Below are positions 27,867 to 35,798 of a stretch of DNA of 64,000 nucleotides, piece after piece; the stretch's first letter is position 1; every line of letters starts with the position of its first letter. Location of the stretch: positions 3,348,001 through 3,412,000 of the forward strand of contig NZ_FSRL01000001.1 in NCBI RefSeq assembly GCF_900142295.1, read 5' to 3'. This stretch comes from Vannielia litorea. GTDB lineage: Bacteria; Pseudomonadota; Alphaproteobacteria; Rhodobacterales; Rhodobacteraceae. The notes beneath the pieces were generated by a model. That model saw only the letters and a list, made by a program, of their open reading frames with translations, had not been told where the DNA came from and searched no databases. A program made the position numbers and the translations under genes.

Positions 27867-29004
27867 GGCACGAACCCTTTGGCAGACATTGAGAACACTG
27901 GCCGCCGCGTTGCTGCTGTCAACCCACGGCTCCGCGAGCATGGCCCACGAGCTCAACCCCGCGGTGGCCGATGTGACTGTGGCGCCCGACGCCGTGCAAC
28001 TGGTAGTGACCCTCACCGCCGAGGCCATGCTGGCCGGCATCGACCGCACCCAGGAGCTCGACACCGACGACCTGCCCGAGGGCGATCTCTACACTCAGAT
28101 CCGCCGGTTGCCCTCCGAGGAGATGATTGCCCGCTTCCGCGCCGAATGGCCGGCGCTGCGGGAGGATTTCAACGTGCTGGCCGGGGATACGCCGGTGGAG
28201 CTGGAGATCACCGACATCCGGGTCATGGCGGAGATGCCGCTCAGCGTGCCGCGCGACACCCGGGTGACCCTGATCGGCCGCCTGCCGGAGGGCGACTCCC
28301 CGGTGAGAGTGGGCTGGAAGGCCGGCTTCGGCCCGCTGATTCTGCGCCAGGTCGGCGGCGGCGAGGATGCCTACAGCGATTTCCTCAATGCCGGTGCGCA
28401 GAGCCAGCCTCTGCCCCGCACCGGCGAGGTCATCACCGAGGGCTGGCTGCCCTTCTTCGGCCGCTACATCGTGGTGGGATTCGAACACATCGTGCCCAAG
28501 GGGCTCGATCACATCCTCTTCGTGCTGGGCCTGTTCTTCTTCTCGCTGCACCTGCGCCCGCTGTTGCTTCAGGTCACCGCCTTCACCCTCGCCCATACCG
28601 TCACCCTCGCGCTGGCGAGCCTGAGAATCGTCACTGTTCCGGCTGCGATCGTCGAGCCGCTCATCGCCGCCTCCATCGTCTACGTCGCGGTCGAGAACAT
28701 CCTCGGCGGCAGGCTGGGCTGGTGGCGCATCGTCATCGTCGGCTGCTTCGGGCTCCTCCACGGGCTCGGCTTTGCCTCGGTGCTGGGCGAGATCGGGCTG
28801 GAGCCCGGGCGCTTTGTGACCGGTCTGATCGGCTTCAACATCGGGGTCGAGCTTGGCCAGCTCGCGGTGATCGCCGTGGCCTTCCTGACCCTCGGGTACT
28901 GGTTTGGCGCAAAGCCCTGGTATCGCGCGGCCATCGCCATCCCGGCCTCGCTGGGGATCGCCGCCATCGGCGCCTACTGGGTGGTCGAGCGCACGCTGCT
29001 TTGA
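27865..29004 (+). CDS. HupE/UreJ-family membrane protein with periplasmic N-domain
   Basis: A 379-residue protein. A signal peptide (to about residue 27) is followed by an exposed domain to residue 200 and a C-terminal HupE/UreJ_2 membrane domain of six or seven helices. The latter carries GFEHIVPKGLDHILFVLGLF, a histidine- and aspartate-bearing entry motif, and later FGLLHGLGFA. HupE/UreJ relatives mediate nickel or cobalt uptake. It is divergent from the DUF4198 gene with overlapping start codons; GAGG lies upstream of the ATG. Confidence 0.88.
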   Translation: MARTLWQTLRTLAAALLLSTHGSASMAHELNPAVADVTVAPDAVQLVVTLTAEAMLAGIDRTQELDTDDLPEGDLYTQIRRLPSEEMIARFRAEWPALREDFNVLAGDTPVELEITDIRVMAEMPLSVPRDTRVTLIGRLPEGDSPVRVGWKAGFGPLILRQVGGGEDAYSDFLNAGAQSQPLPRTGEVITEGWLPFFGRYIVVGFEHIVPKGLDHILFVLGLFFFSLHLRPLLLQVTAFTLAHTVTLALASLRIVTVPAAIVEPLIAASIVYVAVENILGGRLGWWRIVIVGCFGLLHGLGFASVLGEIGLEPGRFVTGLIGFNIGVELGQLAVIAVAFLTLGYWFGAKPWYRAAIAIPASLGIAAIGAYWVVERTLL

Positions 29005-29008
29005 GCCG

Positions 29009-29917
29009 TCACCGCATTGTCGCGTTGATCTTGCCTTCAGCCGCGTTGGTCTTGCCCAGTTTGCGCTCGCGCCAGACGATGAAGATGCCTGCGCAGATCA
29101 CCAGCGCGGCCCCGGCCAGCATCTGCACCGTGGGCACCTCGGCGAAAACGAAGTAGCCCAGCACCAGCGCCCAGATCATCGAACTGTAGGTATAGGGCGC
29201 CAGCAACGAGGCATCGGCGTAGCGGTATGAGGAAGTGACAAGGATCTGCCCCGCCCCGCCCGTGAGCCCCGCGCCCACCAGAAGCACCCATTCCAGCGGC
29301 GTCGGCCAGACCCAGCCCCAGGGAATTGTCAGCAGCGAGAGCACAGTCGCCGTGCCCGAGAAGTAGAACACGATCGCCGCCGTCGACTCCTTGGCGGCCA
29401 TCGCCTTGACGAAGATCTGTGCCAGCGAGGCCATGAGGGCCGAGGTTAGGATCATCGCCGTACCGATGAGCTCGCGCTCGCCGCCCTCCAGGTTGAGGCG
29501 CGGCCACATGATGATGAGCACGCCCACGAGCCCGACCGAGACGGCGCTGATCCGGAGCAGCCGCACCCGCTCCTTGAGCAGCAGCGCCGCGAAGATCACG
29601 ATCAGGATCGGGGTGATGAAGCGGAGCGCCGTCACCTCGGGCAGGGGCAGGTAGCGCAGGCCCAGAAAGCCGAGGCCCATGGCCGCCGAGCCCACGATGG
29701 CGCGCACCGCGTGGCTCTTGACACTCAGCACCTTGAGCCCACCCGGCATGTCGCCCCTCATCCAAAGCCAGATCACGATCACCGGCAGGGCGCATCCCGC
29801 CCGGAAAAACACGGTTTCGCCTACGGGGATCCGGTCCGCCGCCTTTACCAGGGCGCCCATGATGGAGAAGAAGAAGATGGCGCTCAAAGTGAGCGAAATG
29901 CCGAGTAAGGGTCTCAT
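29009..29917 (-). CDS. DMT-family (EamA) transporter
   Basis: A 302-residue protein with ten hydrophobic helices arranged as two EamA repeats. The first repeat ends with FITPILIVIFAALLLKERV and the second with YTYSSMIWALVLGYFVFAEVPT, both standard for the family. The substrate is unknown. Convergent with hupE (4 bases apart). It is not a close duplicate of the DMT gene at 15112. Confidence 0.9.
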   Translation of the reverse strand: MRPLLGISLTLSAIFFFSIMGALVKAADRIPVGETVFFRAGCALPVIVIWLWMRGDMPGGLKVLSVKSHAVRAIVGSAAMGLGFLGLRYLPLPEVTALRFITPILIVIFAALLLKERVRLLRISAVSVGLVGVLIIMWPRLNLEGGERELIGTAMILTSALMASLAQIFVKAMAAKESTAAIVFYFSGTATVLSLLTIPWGWVWPTPLEWVLLVGAGLTGGAGQILVTSSYRYADASLLAPYTYSSMIWALVLGYFVFAEVPTVQMLAGAALVICAGIFIVWRERKLGKTNAAEGKINATMR

Positions 29918-29975
29918 TGCGCGGTCTGTCCGGGTCTTGCGCCGTTAGAGCATGGCTCTACGGCAGACGCGACCG

Positions 29976-30392
29976 TTAAATGCCCCGGGCCATGCGGTAA
30001 GCCGAGACGGCGGCATTGATCCCCTCCGAGGCGCGCGACAGCGGCAGCGGCCCGATCCGGTTGCGCGCAACCACGAAGGCCACGCTCGCCGGCTCGTCGA
30101 GGGGCACGTCGTAGATCACCACCTGAGCGTCGATCCCCTTGGCCGACAGGGTCCGCTGCAACTGTCGCGCCATGTTCAGCCCCTGCTCCCGCGTCGGGGC
30201 ATGGAGGCGGAGCTGCACCTGCATGTCGCTCTGCTCGTCCTGCGCTGGGCCAAAGATGACCGGCGCGATCGTCTGCGCCAATGGCCGCAGCGAAGGGTCG
30301 CCTGTGATCCGGTGGTATGCCAGCATCACCACCGAGGGCATCGCCAGCAGCGACGCGATGAAAAGCCCGTAGAGCAGCTGCCTGGCCCACAT
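29976..30392 (-). CDS. single-pass membrane protein, unknown function
   Basis: A 138-residue protein with one N-terminal membrane helix (about residues 5-25) and a soluble domain that seems periplasmic by charge distribution. It contains two conserved-looking alpha/beta segments, VQLRLHAPTREQGLNMARQL and IDAQVVIYDVPLDEPASVAFVVARN. I do not recognise it. ATG 30392 follows GGGAGGGCGG. It is downstream of the ilvE terminator and upstream of the DMT gene. Confidence 0.68.
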   Translation of the reverse strand: MWARQLLYGLFIASLLAMPSVVMLAYHRITGDPSLRPLAQTIAPVIFGPAQDEQSDMQVQLRLHAPTREQGLNMARQLQRTLSAKGIDAQVVIYDVPLDEPASVAFVVARNRIGPLPLSRASEGINAAVSAYRMARGI

Positions 30393-30405
30393 GATCCGCC
30401 CTCCC

Positions 30406-30444
30406 AAACGAAAAAGGCAGCGCCAGTCTCCCCGCGCTGCCTTT
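30406..30444 (-). terminator. ilvE intrinsic terminator
   Basis: AAAGGCAGCGC pairs perfectly with GCGCTGCCTTT (11 bp, 10-base loop). On the minus strand it is followed by TTTTTCGTTT. It lies about 22 bases after the ilvE stop codon. Confidence 0.85.
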
Positions 30445-30466
30445 CGATCCGGTTAAGAGCTGGGGG

Positions 30467-31336
30467 TCAGGCCCGAACCAGCTTCTCGTAGCTGTCGCTC
30501 ATGTCGCGGGTCAGCGCGCCCACCTCGAACCGCCAGTCTCCGATTTCGCCCACCGGGGTCACCTCGGCGGCGGTGCCGGTCAGCCAGCACTGCTCGAAGC
30601 CTTCCAGCTCCTCGGGCATGATGTGCCGCTCGTGCACCTTGATCTGGCGGTCATTGAGCATGCCGATCACGGTCTGCCGGGTGATCCCGTTGAGGAAGCA
30701 GTCGGGCTTAGGCGTGTGCACCTCGCCATCCTTCACGAAGAAGATGTTGGCGCCGGTCGCCTCGGCCACATAGCCTCGATAGTCCATGAACAGCGCGTCC
30801 GAGCAGCCCTTCGACTCGGCAACGTGCTTGCTCATGGTGCAGATCATGTAAAGCCCGGCCGCCTTGGCATGCACCGGAATGGTTTCGGGCGAGGGGCGCT
30901 TCCACTTGGCCACGTCGAGCCTGGCTCCCTTCATCTTGGCGTCGCCGTAGTAGTTGCCCCACTCCCAGCCGGCGATTCCCACGCGCACCGGGTTGCGCCG
31001 TGCCGAAACGCCCATGTCTTCGCCGGAGGCGCGCCAGGCCACCGCCCGCACGTAGGCGTCGGTCCAGCCGTTGGCCTTGAGCATTTCGTATTTCGCGGCT
31101 TCGAGTTCGTCGACCGTGTAGGGGATTTCAAAGTCGAGCCACTTGGCGCTGGCGATCAGGCGCTCGCTGTGGCGGCGGCTCTCGAAGATCTTGCCGTTGT
31201 AGCAGCGCTCGCCCTCGAACACGCTCGAGGCATAGTGCAGGCCGTGGGTCAGCAGGTGAACATTGGCGTCGCGCCACTCCACCAGCTTGCCGTCCATCCA
31301 GATCTTGCCGTCGCGGTCGTCATAGGCTCCAGCCAT
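30467..31336 (-). CDS. ilvE: branched-chain amino acid aminotransferase
   Basis: A class IV PLP aminotransferase that moves the amino group between glutamate and the branched-chain 2-oxo acids. 289 residues. The PLP lysine is Lys158 in VHAKAAGLY. HLLTHGLHYASSVFEG near residues 27-42 and YVAEATGANIFFVKDGEVHTP are the standard substrate and cofactor blocks. ATG 31336 is preceded by GGGAGGAGGG. It is divergent from petP across 161 bases that carry a candidate operator (31439-31453). Confidence 0.95.
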   Translation of the reverse strand: MAGAYDDRDGKIWMDGKLVEWRDANVHLLTHGLHYASSVFEGERCYNGKIFESRRHSERLIASAKWLDFEIPYTVDELEAAKYEMLKANGWTDAYVRAVAWRASGEDMGVSARRNPVRVGIAGWEWGNYYGDAKMKGARLDVAKWKRPSPETIPVHAKAAGLYMICTMSKHVAESKGCSDALFMDYRGYVAEATGANIFFVKDGEVHTPKPDCFLNGITRQTVIGMLNDRQIKVHERHIMPEELEGFEQCWLTGTAAEVTPVGEIGDWRFEVGALTRDMSDSYEKLVRA

Positions 31337-31431
31337 CGGACCCTCCTCCCAATTTTTCAAATGTTGCGCGCGTTAGGTCCACTTCGGACACAATCTTGCG
31401 CAAAACCCTGCGACTCGCTACCAATCCAGCC

Positions 31432-31460
31432 TTGGAAAGTCAACAAGGCTGACATAATAT
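31432..31460 (+). promoter_or_regulatory. petPR promoter
   Basis: TTGGAA (31432-31437), a 17-base spacer and TAATAT (31455-31460) form a strong sigma-70-type promoter 38 bases before the petP start codon. The whole spacer is taken up by a 15-bp inverted repeat (31439-31453), so a bound regulator would block RNA polymerase. Confidence 0.65.
31439..31453. promoter_or_regulatory. GTCA-N7-TGAC inverted repeat, petP promoter copy
   Basis: GTCAACAAGGCTGAC, with perfect GTCA/TGAC arms, fits between the -35 and -10 boxes of the petP promoter. The same 15-bp pattern occurs in the gltD-gltB and gltD-uppP intergenic regions. Binding protein unknown. Confidence 0.55.
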
Positions 31461-31497
31461 TCCGGACCAAGAGGAGAAATCCAGCAAGGACAACATC

Positions 31498-32004
31498 ATG
31501 GCCGACGGCCCCGGAAACCCGGCTACCAGCGAGAGCCTGCTGTTTCTCACCGACGAGCAGCTGCGCAAGGGAATCGAGGCGATGTTCTTTGCCTATCGCG
31601 GCTTCACCGCCGACCCCGACCGCATCCTCGGCGAGCTGGGCTATGGCCGGGCGCATCACCGCGCGGTGCATTTCATCCACCGCAGCCCCGGCACCACCGT
31701 CAACAACCTGCTCTCCATTCTCGGCGTCACCAAGCAATCGCTCAACCGCGTGCTGCGCACCCTCATCGAGGATGGCCTCGTGGAGAGCCGCGTCGGTCGG
31801 CAGGACCGCCGCGAACGCCACCTCTTCCTCACCGAGGCCGGCACCAAGCTCGAGCGGCGGCTCTCCGACGCCCAGCGCGACCGCATGCGCCACGCCTTCC
31901 GCCAGGCCGGTCCCGATGCCGTGATTGGCTTTCGCACCGTTCTCGAGGCCATGATGGACCCGGAACTGCGGCACCGGTATACCGCGCTCAAGGAGGGGAG
32001 CTGA
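31498..32004 (+). CDS. petP: MarR-family transcriptional regulator, PetP-like
   Basis: A 168-residue winged-helix regulator. The DNA-recognition region is TTVNNLLSILGVTKQSLNRVLRTLIEDGLVE (about residues 65-95) followed by the wing QDRRERHLFLT. It is joined by TGATG overlap to an OmpR-type response regulator, matching the petP-petR pair first described upstream of petABC in Rhodobacter capsulatus. The symbol rests on that arrangement. AAGGA precedes the ATG. Confidence 0.82.
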   Translation: MADGPGNPATSESLLFLTDEQLRKGIEAMFFAYRGFTADPDRILGELGYGRAHHRAVHFIHRSPGTTVNNLLSILGVTKQSLNRVLRTLIEDGLVESRVGRQDRRERHLFLTEAGTKLERRLSDAQRDRMRHAFRQAGPDAVIGFRTVLEAMMDPELRHRYTALKEGS

Positions 32005-32714
32005 TGAACCCGGTCGACCAGTGCGACGCACACCTGCTCATCGTCGATGACGACGAGCGCATCCGCGGGCTTCTGCAGAAGTTTCTGCTGCGCCACGGCT
32101 TCATCACAACCTCGGCCCGCGACGCCGCCCATGCCCGCCGCCTTCTGTCCGGGCTGGAGTTCGACCTGATCGTGATGGACGTGATGATGCCCGGCGAAAC
32201 CGGTGTCGAGCTGACCCGCGCGCTGCGCGAAAAGCTGACGACCCCGATCCTGCTGCTCACCGCCAAGGGCGAAACCGAGGATCGCATCGCCGGTCTGGAG
32301 GCCGGGGCCGACGACTACCTGCCCAAGCCCTTCGAGCCCAAGGAGCTGCTGCTGCGCATCAATGCCATCCTCCGCCGCGTGCCCAACGAGGTCGCGGTCG
32401 ATACCGGCCCCAAGGTGCTCTCGCTCGGCCCGGTCCGCTACGATATCGCCCGCGGCGAAATGTGGAAGGGCGAGGAGATGGTGCGCCTGACCGCCACCGA
32501 GTCTGCCCTCATGCGGATCTTCTCCGCCCAGCCCGGCGCCGCCGTCACCCGCAACAAGCTGGTCGAGGATCTCGGCCGCGACGGCGGCCAGGCCCAGGAA
32601 CGCGCGGTGGACGTGCAGATCACCCGGTTGCGGCGCAAGATCGAGGCCGACCCCAAGCAGCCCCGTTACCTGCAAACCGTGCGCGGCGAAGGCTACATGC
32701 TGGCGCCGGATTGA
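32004..32714 (+). CDS. petR: OmpR-type response regulator, PetR-like
   Basis: A 236-residue two-domain response regulator. The receiver domain has the acidic pair Asp16/Asp17, phospho-acceptor Asp59 in IVMDVMMPG, and Lys109-region motif DYLPKPFEP. The C-terminal winged helix contains LTATESALMRIFSAQPGAAVTRNKLVED and RRKIEADPKQPRYLQTVRGEGYML. Its start codon overlaps the petP stop (TGATG). No sensor kinase gene is adjacent, as in R. capsulatus petPR. Confidence 0.88.
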   Translation: MNPVDQCDAHLLIVDDDERIRGLLQKFLLRHGFITTSARDAAHARRLLSGLEFDLIVMDVMMPGETGVELTRALREKLTTPILLLTAKGETEDRIAGLEAGADDYLPKPFEPKELLLRINAILRRVPNEVAVDTGPKVLSLGPVRYDIARGEMWKGEEMVRLTATESALMRIFSAQPGAAVTRNKLVEDLGRDGGQAQERAVDVQITRLRRKIEADPKQPRYLQTVRGEGYMLAPD

Positions 32715-32734
32715 AGGCCAGGCACACCCCCGCC

Positions 32735-33151
32735 CTAGCGCAAAATGGTGTAGCCGATGAAGCCTGCAACGACGCCCGGGATCATGATGACGGCAAAATC
32801 GGTGCTGAAGCCTTCACCGATACCGAGGAACGACCGTCCCACCATCATCCCGACGCCGATCAGCACCAACAGAGTGTACTCATTGCTTCCGGAGCCGTGA
32901 GGCCGCGCGACCCGCAAGGCCAGCCAAGTGATGAGCGCGATGACGAGGCCCTCCGCGAGTGGAAGAAGACGTATGAACAGCGCGACCCTGTCCACGGACT
33001 CGTCGCTCACCTTGCCCGTGGCAAGCGCACTCAAGCCGGGGTTCAGCAAGGCAAATAGACGATCCATCGCGCCCACCCCAAGCAGGCTGATGACAAGCGC
33101 CAAACCCGTCTTCGACAAGAAGCCGCTGTCCCTCCGCGTCACCCTGCTCAT
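32735..33151 (-). CDS. small membrane protein, unknown function
   Basis: A 138-residue protein with four predicted helices (near residues 12-28, 52-70, 83-100 and 112-135). The sequence is visibly less GC-rich in codon third positions than its neighbours, with AAA, TCA, GAA and ATG codons more frequent, which hints at a more recent origin. ATG 33151 follows AAGGGA closely. No family recognised. Convergent with petR. Confidence 0.62.
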   Translation of the reverse strand: MSRVTRRDSGFLSKTGLALVISLLGVGAMDRLFALLNPGLSALATGKVSDESVDRVALFIRLLPLAEGLVIALITWLALRVARPHGSGSNEYTLLVLIGVGMMVGRSFLGIGEGFSTDFAVIMIPGVVAGFIGYTILR

Positions 33152-33198
33152 GGTCCCTTCACCAGCCAGACTTGGCATCGCCACCCCGTCCACATCCG

Positions 33199-34218
33199 TC
33201 ACCCCAACCGCGCCATCGCCCAGCGCGCCGCATCCGCCACCACCGGATCTTCGTCCTCGCACAACTCCTGCGCCACCGCCCTCAGCCGCCCCGCCCCGCT
33301 GTTTCCAATCGCATAGAGCACATTGCGCACAAACCGCGCCCGCCCGATCCGCTTGATCGGCGAGCCCGAAAACCGCGCACGAAACGCGGCATCATCGAGC
33401 CCCGCCAGCTCCTCCAAGGCGGGCAAATCCGTCTCTGTTCCACCCCGATACCGCATGTCCGCCGCCGCCACGGCGAACTTGTTCCAGGGGCACACCGCAA
33501 GGCAGTCGTCGCAGCCATAGATCCGGTTGCCCAGCTTGCTCCGCAGATCCTCGGGCACCGGCCCCGCGTGTTCGATGGTCAGGTAGGAAATGCACCGCCG
33601 CGCATCGAGCTGATAGGGCGCCGGAAAGGCCTCGGTCGGGCACACGTCAAGGCACCGCCTGCACCCGCCGCAATGGTCGGATTCCGCCGGATCAGGCTCT
33701 ATGTCCAGCGTCGTGAAGATGCTCCCGATAAAGAACCACGAGCCCATCTCGCGGCTGACGAGGTTGGTGTGCTTGCCCTGCCAGCCCAGCCCCGCCGCCT
33801 GCGCCAAAGGCTTCTCCGCCACCGGCGCGGTATCGACAAAAACCTTGATTTCGCCGCCGAACTCCTCGATCAGCCAGCGCCCCAGCCGCTTCAGCCGCTT
33901 CTTGACGATGTCGTGGTAATCCCGCCCCCGCGCATAGGCCGAGATCAGCCCGCGCTCGCGCGCCTCCAGCCCGGCGAGCGGGTCATACTCCGGCCCGTAG
34001 CTCTCTCCGAGCACGATCACGCTCCGCGCCTCGGGCCAGAGCGCCGACGGATCCTCGCGCCACTCCAGGCGCTTTTCCATCCAATCCATCTCCCCGTGCC
34101 GTCCCTCGGCCAGGAACGCCCGCAGCCCCTCCGGCACGCCGGGCAAGGGCCCTGCCCGCGCCACCCGGCACAGCGAGAATCCCTCCTCCAGCGCGCGCGC
34201 CACGACCGCGTCCTTCAC
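33199..34218 (-). CDS. queG: epoxyqueuosine reductase
   Basis: A cobalamin-dependent iron-sulfur enzyme that performs the last step of queuosine synthesis in tRNA. Two 4Fe-4S motifs are clear: [12 protein letters not shown] and [11 protein letters not shown]. 339 residues from a GTG at 34218 ([14 protein letters not shown]), which I prefer to an ATG at 34248: the extra residues would be translated from the double hairpin element that separates this gene from fzlA. GVS-type ending RWAMARLG is normal. Confidence 0.92.
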   Translation of the reverse strand: MKDAVVARALEEGFSLCRVARAGPLPGVPEGLRAFLAEGRHGEMDWMEKRLEWREDPSALWPEARSVIVLGESYGPEYDPLAGLEARERGLISAYARGRDYHDIVKKRLKRLGRWLIEEFGGEIKVFVDTAPVAEKPLAQAAGLGWQGKHTNLVSREMGSWFFIGSIFTTLDIEPDPAESDHCGGCRRCLDVCPTEAFPAPYQLDARRCISYLTIEHAGPVPEDLRSKLGNRIYGCDDCLAVCPWNKFAVAAADMRYRGGTETDLPALEELAGLDDAAFRARFSGSPIKRIGRARFVRNVLYAIGNSGAGRLRAVAQELCEDEDPVVADAARWAMARLG

Positions 34219-34244
34219 ACGCCTGCCCCATTTTCTTGCTGCAA

Positions 34245-34278
34245 ACATCCCGAGGGATGTGGGGGGCTGGCCCCCCAC
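34245..34278 (-). repeat. double-hairpin intergenic element (terminator/REP-like)
   Basis: Two adjacent palindromes. GTGGGGGG pairs with CCCCCCAC around a 4-base loop (34259-34278), and ACATCC pairs with GGATGT around CGAG (34245-34260). On the minus strand they follow the fzlA stop codon and are followed by GTTTGCAGCAAGAAAATG. Similar GC-hairpin-plus-A/T-tail elements are, as I recall, widespread between genes in Rhodobacteraceae. Probably ends the fzlA transcript. Confidence 0.6.
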
Positions 34279-34287
34279 CGGCCGATC

Positions 34288-34956
34288 TCAGAAATCGAGG
34301 TCGGCATAATGCGGCGGCGGCGGAAAACCCGGCACCTGGTCGGCCAGCAGGCCACGGAACGCGGGCCGCGACTTGATCTTGGCGTACCAGTCCTTCACGT
34401 TCTCGCTCCGGTTCCAGTCCACGTCGGAGATGTAATCGAGCGACGACAGATGCGCCGCGGCGGCAAAGTCGGCCATCGTCATCGCGTCGCCCGCGAGCCA
34501 GCGCCGCTGATCGAGCAGCCAGGCCATGTAATCGAGGTGATACTTGATCGCCTTGGCCCCGGCCTTGACGTTGCGGCTCTCCGGGTAGCCCTGCCCCATC
34601 ACCTTCTTGTTCACCCGCTCGTAGAGCAGGTTGGCGGTGACCTCGTGGTGGAACTTGTCGTCGAACCACGCGCAGATCCGCCGCACCTCGTAGCGCCCCT
34701 CGGGGTCGCGCGGCAGCAGCGGCGGCTCCGGGTGCTTCTCCTCGAGGTATTCGCAGATCGGCTGGCTCTCGGCCATCATCACGCCGTTCATCCGCAGCAC
34801 CGGCACCTTGCCGGCCGGGTTGCGGCGCAAGAAGTCGGGCTCCTGGTCCCAGTAACGCTCCTCCACCAGCTCCACCTCCAGCCGCTTCTCGGCCATGACA
34901 AGGCGCACCTTGCGGCAGAAGGGTGACAGCGGCACGTGGTAAAGGCGGTGGCTCAT
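34288..34956 (-). CDS. fzlA: FzlA-type GST-fold FtsZ-binding protein
   Basis: A 222-residue protein with a GST fold (LYHVPLSPFCRKVRLVMAE and NPAGKVPVLRMNG) but closest in memory to Caulobacter FzlA, which binds and curves FtsZ filaments in alphaproteobacterial division. Shared features include EERYWDQEPDFLRRNPAGK, the WFDDKFHHEVT and KKVMGQGYP segments, and the short C-terminal tail PPPHYADLDF. No catalytic GST role is needed. Single gene, with fzlA-queG spacing of 69 bases. Confidence 0.78.
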   Translation of the reverse strand: MSHRLYHVPLSPFCRKVRLVMAEKRLEVELVEERYWDQEPDFLRRNPAGKVPVLRMNGVMMAESQPICEYLEEKHPEPPLLPRDPEGRYEVRRICAWFDDKFHHEVTANLLYERVNKKVMGQGYPESRNVKAGAKAIKYHLDYMAWLLDQRRWLAGDAMTMADFAAAAHLSSLDYISDVDWNRSENVKDWYAKIKSRPAFRGLLADQVPGFPPPPHYADLDF

Positions 34957-35011
34957 GGGGCTCCCCGATCTTGGTCAGTGCCCCCGTGATAACGCGGGCC
35001 AGCCCCGACCT

Positions 35012-35758
35012 TCAATCCTCGAAACAGGCAGCGCGCCCGTCGGCGGCGATGGTCGCGGCGCCATCGGCGATCCGCGCGGCGCGTTTGCGCTGGGTGCCGC
35101 TGGGCCGCGACGCCGAGCGTTCCTTGGGGTTGGGCAGCACCCCTGCGAGCAGCGCGCCCTGCATCGGCGTGAGCTTGCCGGGCGGCACCCCGAAGTAGTG
35201 GTGCGAGGCCGCCTCGATGCCAAAGACCCCCTCGTCGAACTCGGCGATGTTGAGATAGATTTCCAGCATCCGCCGCTTGGTCCAGACCGCCTCGGCGGCC
35301 GGGGTGATGAGCGCCTCCAGCGCCTTGCGCAGCCAGCTTCGGCCCTGCCAGAGAAACACGTTCTTCACTGTCTGCTGGCTGATCGTCGAGGCGCCCCGGG
35401 TGCCGCCGTCTTCCAGCGCATCGCGGATCGCGTCCACGTCGAAACCCCAATGCAGGCAGTAGTTGGCATCCTCGGCGGCCACCACGGCCCGCACCGCGGC
35501 GGGGGAGACCTCCTCGATCCCGATCCACTGGTGATCCACCGCGCCCAGCCGGCGCTTCTCGGACCAGATCGTGTGGGTCGTCGGCGGATCGACGAAGCTG
35601 TAGAGCAGCACCAGAAGCAGGAGCAGCACCACCGGAACGGCGCAGACCAGGGCCAGACGGCGCAGGAACCAGCGCCACGCCCGGCGCACCGCAGGCGGTT
35701 GCGCCTTCGCCTTCCGGCCCTTGCCGGTGCCCTTCTTCGCTGTGCTCGCCCGCGCCAT
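35012..35758 (-). CDS. mtgA: monofunctional peptidoglycan glycosyltransferase
   Basis: A 248-residue GT51 enzyme that polymerises lipid II glycan strands. Lys/Arg-rich cytoplasmic start, one membrane helix (about residues 33-53), then the catalytic motif AAEDANYCLHWGFD with the essential glutamate, GASTISQQTVKNVFL, RMLEIYLNIAEFDEGVFGIEAAS and YFGVPPGKLTPMQGALLAGVLPNP. No transpeptidase domain, as usual for MtgA. ATG 35758 was chosen; upstream reading has no start signal. Confidence 0.95.
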   Translation of the reverse strand: MARASTAKKGTGKGRKAKAQPPAVRRAWRWFLRRLALVCAVPVVLLLLLVLLYSFVDPPTTHTIWSEKRRLGAVDHQWIGIEEVSPAAVRAVVAAEDANYCLHWGFDVDAIRDALEDGGTRGASTISQQTVKNVFLWQGRSWLRKALEALITPAAEAVWTKRRMLEIYLNIAEFDEGVFGIEAASHHYFGVPPGKLTPMQGALLAGVLPNPKERSASRPSGTQRKRAARIADGAATIAADGRAACFED

Positions 35759-35798
35759 CGTTTCTGCTATACGCCGCTGCCGCGGGTTGGAAAACCCG

